Source: Sphingobacterium hungaricum
Lineage (GTDB): Bacteria; Bacteroidota; Bacteroidia; Sphingobacteriales; Sphingobacteriaceae
Direction of reading: 5' to 3'
Length of the DNA: 64,000 nt
Assembly (NCBI RefSeq): GCF_015210005.1
Contig: NZ_MU158698.1
Location: 1,125,009-1,189,008, forward strand
The translations under genes were made by a program, and so were the position numbers. Shown here one piece after another: positions 47,519-56,123 of this stretch (positions are counted from its first letter, which is position 1; every line of letters begins with the position of its first letter). Under the pieces are notes generated by a model. The model ran no database searches. It was not told the DNA's origin and saw nothing but the letters and a program-made list of their open reading frames with translations.

Positions 47519-47525
47519 TAGCATT

Positions 47526-48308
47526 ATGGGATTAATAACGTTAACAACAGACTTAGGTCATCGTGACTTTTATCAGGCTGCTTTAAAAGGCAGCATCATA
47601 TCGCAATTGCCCGATGTGAGGTTGATAGATATTACCCATGAGATTCCCTCATTCGATATTCAGTACGCCGCATTTGTCCTCAAAAACGCATACCAATATT
47701 TCCCAAAAAACACGGTCCATCTTATCGGTATCGACACTGTCTTTCAAGAAGAAGCGCGCTACATCGCGATGAATTACAATGGACATTACTTTGTGGGAGC
47801 GGATAATGGGATTTTCAGCATAATTTTAGGTGAAGAAAAACCATCGGCATTGATTGAAATCGATATTATGCAGGATTTGCGCTATCTACATTTTCCTTTA
47901 GCAGATATTTTAACAAAAGCTGCGTGCCACATTGCAAATGGCGGGAAGTTAGAAAAAATCGGCGCTCCGATTGACAATCCATTGGAAAAAGCGACTTTCC
48001 AACCTATTTATACCTCAGACTACATCAAAGGACATGTCACTTACATCGATTCTTTTGGTAATGTAATCAGCAACATCAGTAAGGATTTATTCAACCAAGT
48101 CCAAAATGGCAGGAAATTTGAATTGGAATTCAAGCGAAATGAAACCATCGATAAAATGAGCTGGCACTACAATGAAGTTTCTGAAGGAGAAAAACTATGT
48201 TTGTTCGGCATAAGCAACTTCTTGGAAATCGCGATTAATAAAGGTAATGCGAGTCAATTATTGGGGCTTTATCAAGATGAAACGATTACCGTAAAGTTTA
48301 AAGACTAG
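47526..48308 (+). CDS. SAM hydrolase / SAM-dependent chlorinase-fluorinase family protein
   Basis: 260 residues of the DUF62 family. It has an N-terminal domain (LITLTTDLGHRDFYQAALKG, IDITHEIPSFD, VHLIGIDTVF, YFVGADNGIFS) and a C-terminal beta-barrel (GHVTYIDSFGNVISNISKDL). TDLG, the DITH motif and the SFGN motif are hallmarks. Most members split S-adenosylmethionine with water (SAM hydroxide adenosyltransferase) to adenosine and methionine. True halogenases have special active-site loops that cannot be judged here, so hydrolase activity is the default. The next gene follows after 7 bp. Confidence 0.88.
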   Translation: MGLITLTTDLGHRDFYQAALKGSIISQLPDVRLIDITHEIPSFDIQYAAFVLKNAYQYFPKNTVHLIGIDTVFQEEARYIAMNYNGHYFVGADNGIFSIILGEEKPSALIEIDIMQDLRYLHFPLADILTKAACHIANGGKLEKIGAPIDNPLEKATFQPIYTSDYIKGHVTYIDSFGNVISNISKDLFNQVQNGRKFELEFKRNETIDKMSWHYNEVSEGEKLCLFGISNFLEIAINKGNASQLLGLYQDETITVKFKD

Positions 48309-48315
48309 TCTTTCT

Positions 48316-48867
48316 ATGAGATTTTTTTTCCTATTCTATTTTTCTCTTTTTTTGGCTGTTTTAGCCAATGGACAAACATCCAATCCTGTTGCTTCAGATT
48401 CCACATCGTATGAGGCGCAACGTGTTCAAGTGAACAAATTACTAGAAGATAGAAGCCGCAAGTTTGGTGAATACGACGTGTCTTTAGCGAAGAAAACGGG
48501 TGTTTTCGGTATTTTCAAAACCAAGGGCGATATGCAAAAGTCGATTGACATCCTTCGGCAGATTGTTATCACCGACAACAACATCTTTTTAGAAACCAAA
48601 AAATTGCTGGACTATAAAGATTTTGAAAGAGAAAAATTTCAGCGCATGGCAGCCGACTATGACAATCAAGTCACCCAATACATGAAGACAGTTAGCAAAC
48701 TGCAAGAAGAAAATGAGAAATTAACGACTCAAGTCGCTGAATTAGAGAATCAAGACCATAGTGACTCTGTGTACATTTACGTCGGTATATTCTTTATTCT
48801 TATTCTGTCAGCGATAATTTTTATGCTCTACAAGAAATTGCATGCTCAAAAAGTGACGCAACTTTGA
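48316..48867 (+). CDS. unrecognised exported coiled-coil protein with C-terminal membrane anchor
   Basis: 183 residues. A signal peptide (ends ANGQ, about residue 20) is followed by a helical region (YEAQRVQVNKLLEDRSRKFG), then LRQIVITDNNIFLETKKLLD, then a coiled coil (about 105-145, VSKLQEENEKLTTQVAELEN). A transmembrane helix (about 152-172, YVGIFFILILSAIIFMLY) and a short basic tail end the protein. The predicted layout is periplasmic coiled coil anchored in the inner membrane. I do not recognise a family. It begins 7 bp after the SAM hydrolase gene, so they are co-transcribed. Confidence 0.75.
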   Translation: MRFFFLFYFSLFLAVLANGQTSNPVASDSTSYEAQRVQVNKLLEDRSRKFGEYDVSLAKKTGVFGIFKTKGDMQKSIDILRQIVITDNNIFLETKKLLDYKDFEREKFQRMAADYDNQVTQYMKTVSKLQEENEKLTTQVAELENQDHSDSVYIYVGIFFILILSAIIFMLYKKLHAQKVTQL

Positions 48868-48922
48868 TTTGCCAAACATTTTATATCCTTATTTTTGAAA
48901 AATATCTGGATTTTAATTTAAA

Positions 48923-50752
48923 ATGGCAAGACCAAGATTGAACAGTGGAGATTCGCATTCGGAAGATTTACCCAAACCGAAGTTAAACAAAGAGTTGCTT
49001 AATAAAGCCCTTAAAATCTTTTCGTACATCAAACCCTACCGCACGCAGTTTATCGTGGGTATGTTTTTTTTGATTCTTTCGAGTTTAACCATGCTGACTT
49101 TTCCTGCCCTATTGGGTGCGATGATTGATGCTGCGCAAAACCGACAAACCTATCCTTGGTTGCCTGCAAGCGTCGCTTACATTGGCGGAATTGCGTTCAT
49201 CATTTTGACGATCCAATCTTTTATCTCTTTTTTCAGAATCAAAATTTTTGTGGAAATTGCTGAAAAAGCATTGGCGAATATTCGGATGGATAGTTACCGA
49301 AAGCTGATAACTTTGCCCATTGAATTCTTTGCAAATCGCCGTGTTGGAGAATTAAATAGCCGTCTTTCAGCAGATTTATCGCAAATACAAGATACGATGA
49401 CCACAACATTGGCAGAATTGCTAAGGCAGTCCATCAGTCTTATTGTAGGTGTGGCCCTGCTCGTATTTGTCTCGCCAAAACTGGCTTTAATGAATTTATG
49501 CATTCTCCCTTTGTTGGTCGTTTGCGGCTTGGTATTCGGACGATTTATCCGAAACCTTTCCCGCCAGGCTCAAGATCAATTAGCCGATTCCAATTCCATC
49601 GTTCAAGAAACGTTATTAGGTATAAGTAACGTAAAAGCATTTGTCAATGAATTTTTTGAAGCAAATCGCTACAGAAACAAATTGGATGCTGTTGTTAAAT
49701 TAGCGGTCAAAGGCGCAATTTTTCGAGGCTTTTTTGCTTCGTTTATTATATTCTGCATTTTCGGAGCTGTGATTGCCGTTATTTGGTATGGAGCGACATT
49801 AGTTTCTGCCGGTGAAATCACGGTTGGGGATTTAACGACTTATATTTTGTATTCCATGTTCGTCGCTGGTTCTATGGGAAGTTTCCCAGAATTATACGCG
49901 AGCATTCAACGTGCATTAGGCGCTTCAGATAGAGTGATTGAGATTTTGAATGAACCTCAAGAAGATATTCTAGTGACCGAAGAAGACAAAGAAATACAGA
50001 CTAAAATTTATGGCGGTCTGCGTTTTAACCATGTTGCATTTTCTTATCCAACGCGGCCAGACATTTTAACGATAAAAGATATTTCATTTGACATCAAAGC
50101 TGGACAGAAATTAGCGATTGTTGGCCCGAGCGGAACCGGAAAATCTACATTAGCTTCGCTTATCCTTCAATTTTATCAACCCAACAGCGGAGAGATTTAT
50201 TACGATGATAAGCTTGCACAGGATTATAAATTAACCGATATACGAAATCAAGTGGCCATCGTTCCACAAGATGTTTTGTTATTCGGAGGGACGATCAGAG
50301 AAAATATACAGTACGGACGTTTGGATGCTGAAGCAGAAGAAATTATTCATGCCGCACAACGCGCAAATGCGCATAATTTTATTATGGATTTTCCGGAAGG
50401 ATACGATACTGTCGTTGGTGAGCGTGGCGTAAAATTGTCGGGCGGACAGCGACAACGCATTGCGATAGCAAGAGCTTTGCTTAAAGATCCTTCCATCCTC
50501 ATATTGGATGAAGCAACCTCATCATTAGATTCAGAATCAGAGCGACTAGTACAAGAAGCTTTGGAAGAATTGATGAAAGACCGCACGAGTATTATTATCG
50601 CACATCGACTTTCTACAGTACGCAATGCGGATAATATTTTGGTGATGGAAAATGGATTGGTTTCGGATTTTGGCAATCACCATGAGCTTATGTCCAAACA
50701 AAGCGGATTATACCACCATCTATTTTCTTTACAATCTGCGCAAACGGTTTAA
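48923..50752 (+). CDS. MsbA-like ABC transporter, fused permease and ATPase
   Basis: 609 residues: six transmembrane helices (about 40-320) and a nucleotide-binding domain with Walker A GPSGTGKST (401-409), VPQDVLLFGGTIRENI (Q-loop region), signature LSGGQRQRIAIARAL, Walker B SILILDEATSSLD and H-loop IIIAHRLST. It works as a homodimer exporting lipid or another hydrophobic substrate at the inner membrane. The similarity class includes MsbA and the TAP/MDR half-transporters; the actual substrate is not fixed by sequence. Confidence 0.92.
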   Translation: MARPRLNSGDSHSEDLPKPKLNKELLNKALKIFSYIKPYRTQFIVGMFFLILSSLTMLTFPALLGAMIDAAQNRQTYPWLPASVAYIGGIAFIILTIQSFISFFRIKIFVEIAEKALANIRMDSYRKLITLPIEFFANRRVGELNSRLSADLSQIQDTMTTTLAELLRQSISLIVGVALLVFVSPKLALMNLCILPLLVVCGLVFGRFIRNLSRQAQDQLADSNSIVQETLLGISNVKAFVNEFFEANRYRNKLDAVVKLAVKGAIFRGFFASFIIFCIFGAVIAVIWYGATLVSAGEITVGDLTTYILYSMFVAGSMGSFPELYASIQRALGASDRVIEILNEPQEDILVTEEDKEIQTKIYGGLRFNHVAFSYPTRPDILTIKDISFDIKAGQKLAIVGPSGTGKSTLASLILQFYQPNSGEIYYDDKLAQDYKLTDIRNQVAIVPQDVLLFGGTIRENIQYGRLDAEAEEIIHAAQRANAHNFIMDFPEGYDTVVGERGVKLSGGQRQRIAIARALLKDPSILILDEATSSLDSESERLVQEALEELMKDRTSIIIAHRLSTVRNADNILVMENGLVSDFGNHHELMSKQSGLYHHLFSLQSAQTV

Positions 50753-50852
50753 AGTTAATTACTGTTAATTTGAAAAAATTAAAAACCTTTTGGAATAGCG
50801 ATTGTTTAAAACTTACAAATAGCAATATATAAACAATAAAAAAATTGATGTC

Positions 50853-51227
50853 ATGGAAAATAAAAATGGTTTAATCACATTTGCGTTATTAGGATTAGCA
50901 GTTGGTACTGCGGCTTATTATTTATTAGGTACTGAAGACGGCAAAAAGCAGTTAGATCGCGCAAATGAAGGCGTAAAAAGTTTAACAAAATCGATCAAAG
51001 ATATTTCTAAAAAAGAGGCAAAACGTGCTGAAAAATATGCTAAAAAAGCGAAAAATGAATTTGATCATTTTGCAACAAAAGCAAAAAAAGCTGGTGAAGA
51101 TTTTGTAGATACTGCGTCCGAAAAAGCTGGTCAATGGGCAAACAAAGCTTCCGATGCGGTGAACAAAGCACATAAAGAAGCAGATGATATTGCTGCAAAA
51201 GCTAAATCTGAGATTAAAAACGCCTAA
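50853..51227 (+). CDS. YtxH domain-containing protein
   Basis: 124 residues: an N-terminal membrane helix (GLITFALLGLAVGTAAYYLL), then GTEDGKKQLDRANEGVK and a long Lys/Ala/Glu-rich amphipathic helix (KKEAKRAEKYAKKAKNEF). YtxH-type proteins are small membrane-anchored helical proteins often linked to stress; their biochemical role is unknown. It is flanked by gaps of 100 and 57 bp, so it may be a single-gene unit. Confidence 0.8.
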   Translation: MENKNGLITFALLGLAVGTAAYYLLGTEDGKKQLDRANEGVKSLTKSIKDISKKEAKRAEKYAKKAKNEFDHFATKAKKAGEDFVDTASEKAGQWANKASDAVNKAHKEADDIAAKAKSEIKNA

Positions 51228-51284
51228 GTTTTAGGATTTTCAATCCAGTCATAATTAGCTATTGTATTTGTATCTTTGCAGCAC

Positions 51285-51944
51285 ATGAATGTGTTTCAGC
51301 AAGTCAAAACATTAGTATATAAAGAAATAATCTTAGAATGGCGTTCTAAATACGCGCTTAACAGCATTCTATTATATGTAGTATCCACAGTTTTTGTCTG
51401 TTTTCAAGCATTCAAATCTGTGGATTCTGTCATTTGGAATGTTCTATTTTGGATTATTCTTTTGTTTACTGCAATTAATGCCATGAGCCGAAGTTTTCTT
51501 CAAGAATCTTCTAACAGGCAAATGTATTACTACACGATCGTAAGCCCACAAGCGGTCATTCTATCTAAAATAATCTATAACACGTTGATCATGCTAATCA
51601 TTTCTTTGATTGCATTTGTCGTTTATAGCGTTATTTTCAAAAACCCAATCGGCGACCTTCCTTTCTATTTTTTAGCTGTGGTTTTAGGAAGTATAAGCTT
51701 CGCTAATGTTTTCACCATGATTTCCGGAATTAGTGCAAAAGCCGGCAACAGCAGCAGCATCATGGCGATATTAAGTTTCCCAGTAATCATTCCATTGCTT
51801 ATTGTTTTGATTAAATTTTCGAAGAATGCGATGGCTGGTTTAGAACGAAGCGAAAGTTTTGCAGAAATCGGCGTTTTATTAGCCATAAATATCGTGACAA
51901 TAGCGATATCTTTATTGTTATTTCCTTACCTTTGGAGAGATTAA
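51285..51944 (+). CDS. ccmB: heme exporter protein CcmB
   Basis: 219 residues with six membrane helices and the cytosolic N-terminus VKTLVYKEIILEWRSKYALN, typical of CcmB. NAMSRSFLQESSNRQMYYY and ISPxAxIxSK-like SPQAVILSKIIYN are conserved. It acts with CcmA and CcmC in haem handling for cytochrome c maturation. I start it at ATG 51285; a TTG nine bases earlier lies in the -7-like element TATCTTTG (51271-51278). That element is so close to the ATG that the transcript would have almost no leader. No ccmA is adjacent. Confidence 0.88.
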   Translation: MNVFQQVKTLVYKEIILEWRSKYALNSILLYVVSTVFVCFQAFKSVDSVIWNVLFWIILLFTAINAMSRSFLQESSNRQMYYYTIVSPQAVILSKIIYNTLIMLIISLIAFVVYSVIFKNPIGDLPFYFLAVVLGSISFANVFTMISGISAKAGNSSSIMAILSFPVIIPLLIVLIKFSKNAMAGLERSESFAEIGVLLAINIVTIAISLLLFPYLWRD

Positions 51945-51966
51945 TTTCGACAATTAAGTATATAAT

Positions 51967-52632
51967 ATGAGAAAAAATTGGTGGAAGATTTTAGCCATTG
52001 TTATGATCTCCATAAGCATAATTGCTGGTCTTTTAGGTCCAGTGCCTGAACTCCCGATCCTTAATGAAACAATCCGAAATGTATATTTCCATGTACCGAT
52101 GTGGTTTGCAATGCTTTTGTTGTACCTTATTTCGGTCATCTACAGCATCAAATACCTAAATACAGGTAATACGCGTTATGATTTTATCGCCGTTGAAGCG
52201 GTGAATACAGGGATTTTGTTTTGCGGATTAGGTCTTTTGACCGGAATGCTGTGGGGAAATATTACATGGGGCGACCCTTGGCCAAATGACCCAAAACTAA
52301 ACAGTTCAGCGATTTCCACGCTCATGTATTTAGCATATTTGGTGCTTCGCAATGCAATTGATGAAGAACAAAAAAGAGGAAAGATTTCTGCGATCTACAA
52401 TATTTTCGCTTTTCCAATTATGATTGTCTTGTTGTACATTCTGCCAAGAATGACTGATTCATTGCATCCTGGAAATGGCGGAAACTCTAATTTTGGGGAT
52501 TTAGATATGGACAATTACATGCGCCCAGTATTTTACACGGCTGTTATTGGCTGGATGTTGTTCGGAACTTGGATTGGAACGATCCGCTATAGAATCCGCC
52601 TTTTAGAAAATAATATGTCATTAAATAAATAA
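51967..52632 (+). CDS. ccmC: heme exporter protein CcmC / cytochrome c assembly protein
   Basis: 221 residues with six membrane helices. The tryptophan-rich haem-handling loop is present as ITWGDPWPNDPKLNSSAIS, the form found in Bacteroidetes in place of the WGTWWVWD of proteobacteria. Histidines at YFHVPMWFAM and TDSLHPGN are the expected axial haem ligands. It presents haem to CcmE. It begins 22 bp after ccmB. Confidence 0.92.
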   Translation: MRKNWWKILAIVMISISIIAGLLGPVPELPILNETIRNVYFHVPMWFAMLLLYLISVIYSIKYLNTGNTRYDFIAVEAVNTGILFCGLGLLTGMLWGNITWGDPWPNDPKLNSSAISTLMYLAYLVLRNAIDEEQKRGKISAIYNIFAFPIMIVLLYILPRMTDSLHPGNGGNSNFGDLDMDNYMRPVFYTAVIGWMLFGTWIGTIRYRIRLLENNMSLNK

Positions 52633-52648
52633 GATTTACAATTCAATA

Positions 52649-52861
52649 ATGAAAAAGTTTAGTTTGTTTTTAGCGTTTTTATTCGCCTCTTTTTCTTCCG
52701 TTTTTGCACAAGGAGAAATCGAAATGGCCACAGGATTAAGATCTTCTGGAAAAATATATGTTGTGGTATTGGTGATGCTTACGATTTTTTTTGGCGTAGG
52801 TTTATACCTGTTTTCTTTGGATAGAAAAATTAAAAAACTAGAGGATAAAAAGCAATCTTAA
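52649..52861 (+). CDS. CcmD family protein
   Basis: 70 residues: signal-like N-terminus (MKKFSLFLAFLFASFSSVFA), then MATGLRSSGKIYVVVLVMLT with a single membrane helix and the tail LDRKIKKLEDKKQS. The SGKIYVVV helix and charged tail are typical of Bacteroidetes CcmD-like proteins, which help release haem-loaded CcmE. It lies 16 bp after ccmC; the DUF6427 gene follows 15 bp later. Confidence 0.85.
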   Translation: MKKFSLFLAFLFASFSSVFAQGEIEMATGLRSSGKIYVVVLVMLTIFFGVGLYLFSLDRKIKKLEDKKQS

Positions 52862-52876
52862 TACATTCTCTCCACT

Positions 52877-53860
52877 ATGATCATTGCCCAGCATCGAAAA
52901 TTTACACCGGTAAATATCCTCTATGTCGTCTTGTTGGGAACATTTATGTGCTTGGGTGTATTTTTCCATTTACCTGATCAGCTTACTCCCATATTATTTG
53001 AACCAGCAATCAGCAATCTGATTGGGTTTTCGATTGGGTCAACCTTAAGCCCTCAGGAAAATGTATTGATTACGCTTGTCTTGACCTTATTGCAAGCATT
53101 TTTCTTAAACAGCATCATCAATTATTTCAACTTTTTAGGGAAGCCTAATTTCCTAACGGCGTTGATGTTCATGACCTTGGTGAGCTTGTTTATTCCATTT
53201 TTGGTGCTGTCACCGACATTAATCTGTAATTTCATAACAATCTGGATGCTAAGTAAGTTATTCAATATTTACAAACAGCCGGATGTCAAAGGATTGATGT
53301 TCGATTTGGGAATGATTGTCGCTTTCGGAAGCTTGATTTATTTCCCTTTTATGGTGATGTTGCTGTTGCTATGGATTAGTTTGATCATTTTCAGACCTTT
53401 CAATTGGCGCGAATGGGTCGCTCCTCTTTTGGGTTTTGCAAATATCTATTTCATTCTTGCTGTTATTTATTATTGGCTAGATCGGATGCCCGAATTTTTT
53501 CAGATTTTCGTGCCTTTGACCTATCCATTTCCAACGGTTTTAGAAATGGACTTATATGATTTCTTGGTCGTCATTCCGATTATTCTGATCTTATTGTTTT
53601 TCATTTACATTTTAAAAGATCAGTTTTACAAGAGCGTTGTCCATATCCGGAAATCATTTCAGCTCTTATTTTTCATGATTGTCCTGGTCGGAGCATCTTT
53701 TTATCTAAATGAGCACATCACTGTGAATCATTTTTTACTCTGCGCTCCAGCATTAGCCATTTACATGGCTTACTATTTTATGTATGCTAAAAACAAATGG
53801 GTTTATGAATCCTTGTATTTGCTTACAGTTGCCACAATAATCTACTTTCAGTTTATGTAA
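52877..53860 (+). CDS. DUF6427-like integral membrane protein
   Basis: A 327-residue hydrophobic protein with about ten membrane segments and no soluble domain. Recognisable stretches are the N-terminal HRKFTPVNILYVVLLGTF, LQAFFLNSIINYFNFL and PFNWREWVAPLLGF. They match my recollection of Bacteroidetes-specific DUF6427. Function is unknown. It closes the ccmBCD gene run, 15 bp after ccmD. Confidence 0.7.
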   Translation: MIIAQHRKFTPVNILYVVLLGTFMCLGVFFHLPDQLTPILFEPAISNLIGFSIGSTLSPQENVLITLVLTLLQAFFLNSIINYFNFLGKPNFLTALMFMTLVSLFIPFLVLSPTLICNFITIWMLSKLFNIYKQPDVKGLMFDLGMIVAFGSLIYFPFMVMLLLLWISLIIFRPFNWREWVAPLLGFANIYFILAVIYYWLDRMPEFFQIFVPLTYPFPTVLEMDLYDFLVVIPIILILLFFIYILKDQFYKSVVHIRKSFQLLFFMIVLVGASFYLNEHITVNHFLLCAPALAIYMAYYFMYAKNKWVYESLYLLTVATIIYFQFM

Positions 53861-53926
53861 AAAACTGAACTTCAACTGTTTAACCTTTTTTAACAAATAG
53901 GAGTAACGGAATAGTTAAAATTTAAA

Positions 53927-53934
53927 TAGTTTTG
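53927..53934 (+). promoter_or_regulatory. possible -7 element for the barrel protein-lptC pair
   Basis: TAGTTTTG matches TAnnTTTG in the 186-bp gap before the gene at 54047. No -33 element is evident. Confidence 0.35.
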
Positions 53935-54046
53935 TATCACAATTTATAAGATTTAGTCGTATTAAGAAGGAAAACCTAGGTATTTGAATCTAGCTGGTTT
54001 TGATGAAAATATTAATGATTACTTCTGAAGCGAAATAACGATTAAC

Positions 54047-55375
54047 ATGCAGAAAAAGTTAAAAATTGCCCTTTGTAAAACATCATACTTTGTGTTGTTT
54101 GGCATCTTGACATTAACCATGAGCAAGAATGCGTCAGCACAAACGACCACATCCCACTCGCCTTATTCACAATTTGGATTAGGTCAAATGAGAGAAGATC
54201 TACTTCCTCAGACCCGCGCGATGGGCGGTATTGCTGCTGGTGTTCGTTATCAATCAGGTTTATCCGTTTTAAATGTTAGCAACCCGGCATCGTATTCAGC
54301 GATGACACGGACAATTTTGGAAGCTGGTTTGTACGCCAACGGTACACAATTAAGCAAAGGATCTGCTTCAGATTATACAGCCGATTTCGCATTTAGCCAT
54401 TTTGCATTAGGAATCCCACTTTCTAAAGCGGGCGGTTTGGCATTCGGTTTACTTCCTTATTCAGATGTAGGTTATTCTTCTTCAGGGTTAAGAACAATTG
54501 AACCTTACACTTACAGAACAAGTGTTTCTGGAGAAGGAGGTTTAAATAAAGCTTTTGCAGGATACGGAATCAGCCCAATTAAAGGATTAAGCGTTGGTGC
54601 CAATGTTGGATTTATCTTCGGTAACTTAAAAGATATCGACGCAACTGAATTTGCTTACAGCATGAATGCGTACAATACATTCCAAACCGACAATCGATTA
54701 ATCCGTGGAATCACATTTGATTACGGTGTTCAGTATTTCAAAGCTTTAGGGAATAAAATGAATTTTACGGTCGGATATTCCGGTTCATTGAATAACACCA
54801 TAAATGACTACACAACACGTGTAGTAACCCGCTCGAGAACGGACCCTTCATCGGAAGTTGAAGAACAAGTGGCAATTGACACGACATTTAGCGGAGACAT
54901 TTCAACCCGTAAAATTAACTTGCCGATGAAACATAATGTAGGTTTTACATTATCTAAAGGATATAATTGGATGGTCGGTGCAGATTTTAAATATGCGGAT
55001 TGGTCAGGATTCCAAACGCGTACAGATGAACCGAAATTGGGTAAAAATTATGGCGTAGCGATTGGTGGACAAATCAAACCAGATCCAACTTCTATCCGCT
55101 ACATGAATCAGGTAGATTACCGTTTAGGTGTTCGTTATAACAAAACGCATTTAACAGTCAACAACCATCGGATTGACGATATGGCCATTACGGTCGGAAT
55201 GGGTTTTCCTTTGCCAGAAACAAATTTCGGAAGGACATTCTCCACAATCAATGTTTCTGCTGAATTTGGACAACAAGGAACGATGACGAACAATTTAGTT
55301 CGAGAACGATACATTAACATAAACTTAGGTTTCACAATCAACGACACCTGGTTTATGAGAAGAAGTTATGATTAG
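54047..55375 (+). CDS. outer membrane beta-barrel protein (FadL/PorV-like)
   Basis: 442 residues: signal peptide (ends ASAQ, about residue 28), SPYSQFGLGQMREDLLPQTR, then MGGIAAGVRYQSGLSVLNVS with NPASYSA. This is the glycine-rich N-terminus seen in Bacteroidetes FadL/OmpP1-related and PorV-like barrels. Alternating beta strands follow to the C-terminal YININLGFTINDTWFMRR. Function is probably outer membrane transport or assembly; the exact family is uncertain. The last eight bases overlap the lptC-like start, so the two are translated together. Confidence 0.75.
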   Translation: MQKKLKIALCKTSYFVLFGILTLTMSKNASAQTTTSHSPYSQFGLGQMREDLLPQTRAMGGIAAGVRYQSGLSVLNVSNPASYSAMTRTILEAGLYANGTQLSKGSASDYTADFAFSHFALGIPLSKAGGLAFGLLPYSDVGYSSSGLRTIEPYTYRTSVSGEGGLNKAFAGYGISPIKGLSVGANVGFIFGNLKDIDATEFAYSMNAYNTFQTDNRLIRGITFDYGVQYFKALGNKMNFTVGYSGSLNNTINDYTTRVVTRSRTDPSSEVEEQVAIDTTFSGDISTRKINLPMKHNVGFTLSKGYNWMVGADFKYADWSGFQTRTDEPKLGKNYGVAIGGQIKPDPTSIRYMNQVDYRLGVRYNKTHLTVNNHRIDDMAITVGMGFPLPETNFGRTFSTINVSAEFGQQGTMTNNLVRERYININLGFTINDTWFMRRSYD

Positions 55376-55985
55376 AAATATGTTAGTCTATTCACATATA
55401 AAAAAAATTATACAATACACGATCATCATGCTTTTCGGCATGGTGATTTTTGTTAGCTGTGAAAATGACATGAAAGACATCGATCGGCTTGCGAACATCA
55501 AGCAGGAAGAAGAAGTCAACATTTCTAAGCACGTAACCGTCATTTACAGTGATTCATCGCTTGTGAAAGCACAGATGACGAGTCCCGAAATGCGCGAGTA
55601 TACAGATTCAGTTCGCATGGGAAATATTGAATTTCCAAAAGGGATTCTTATTATTTTTTATGGACCGGACAAAAAAGAGACACAACGTATCAAATCGGAT
55701 TATGCAATCCAGAAGCCGGCTCAAGGATTAACCGAATTCCGGAAAAATGTGGTTGTCAATATGCAGGATGGCTCTGTCATTAAGACCGAACAATTGTTCT
55801 ATGACGAAAAGAATGCGAAATACTACAATACCGTTCCAATTGTTTTCGATTTCAAAGATTCAAGAGGAAGTCTATATGCAACTTCTTTTGAATCAGACCT
55901 TAATTTCAATGCTATCGATGGGGAAAGCATGACCGGCTACATTATCCCTACAGAAAATTCGGCATTCCCATCTTTTGGAAATTAG
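55368..55985 (+). CDS. lptC: LPS export periplasmic protein LptC-like
   Basis: 205 residues: lipoprotein-type signal ending MVIFVSC (Cys about residue 31), then a beta-jellyroll. EVNISKHVTVIYSDSSLVKA and MTSPEMREYTDSVRMGNIEF, then FPKGILIIFYGPDKKETQRI, YAIQKPAQGLTEFRKNVVV, DGSVIKTEQLFYDEKNAKYY and RGSLYATSFESDLNFNAIDG are the LptC repeats of Bacteroidetes. It carries lipopolysaccharide from the LptBFG pump to the LptA bridge. It overlaps the preceding barrel gene by 8 bp, signalling coupling. Confidence 0.85.
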   Translation: MIRNMLVYSHIKKIIQYTIIMLFGMVIFVSCENDMKDIDRLANIKQEEEVNISKHVTVIYSDSSLVKAQMTSPEMREYTDSVRMGNIEFPKGILIIFYGPDKKETQRIKSDYAIQKPAQGLTEFRKNVVVNMQDGSVIKTEQLFYDEKNAKYYNTVPIVFDFKDSRGSLYATSFESDLNFNAIDGESMTGYIIPTENSAFPSFGN

Positions 55986-56123
55986 GAATTTAGTTTAGTG
56001 CGCCAATTATTAAATAAAATACATTTTTTTTTATTAAAAATTGTATCTTGCGCCTTGTTTTCAGTAGAGGTCAATTAAACTACTTAAATAAAGCTTTTTA
56101 CAAATAAATACAGTATATAGAAT

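Larger units (their letters stand above)
47218..47525. other. 308-bp divergent intergenic region between phoH and the SAM hydrolase gene
   Basis: It holds a minus-strand TACTTTTG (47355-47362), a possible -7 element for phoH with a leader of about 130 nt, the plus-strand promoter element at 47440-47447, and the hairpin at 47478-47518. Otherwise it is AT-rich without visible genes. Confidence 0.55.

Noticed and set aside
47454..47525. Known SAM riboswitch in the leader of the SAM hydrolase gene
   Set aside because: The leader is too short and has none of the conserved cores of the SAM-I, SAM-II or SAM-III classes; only a simple hairpin is seen.
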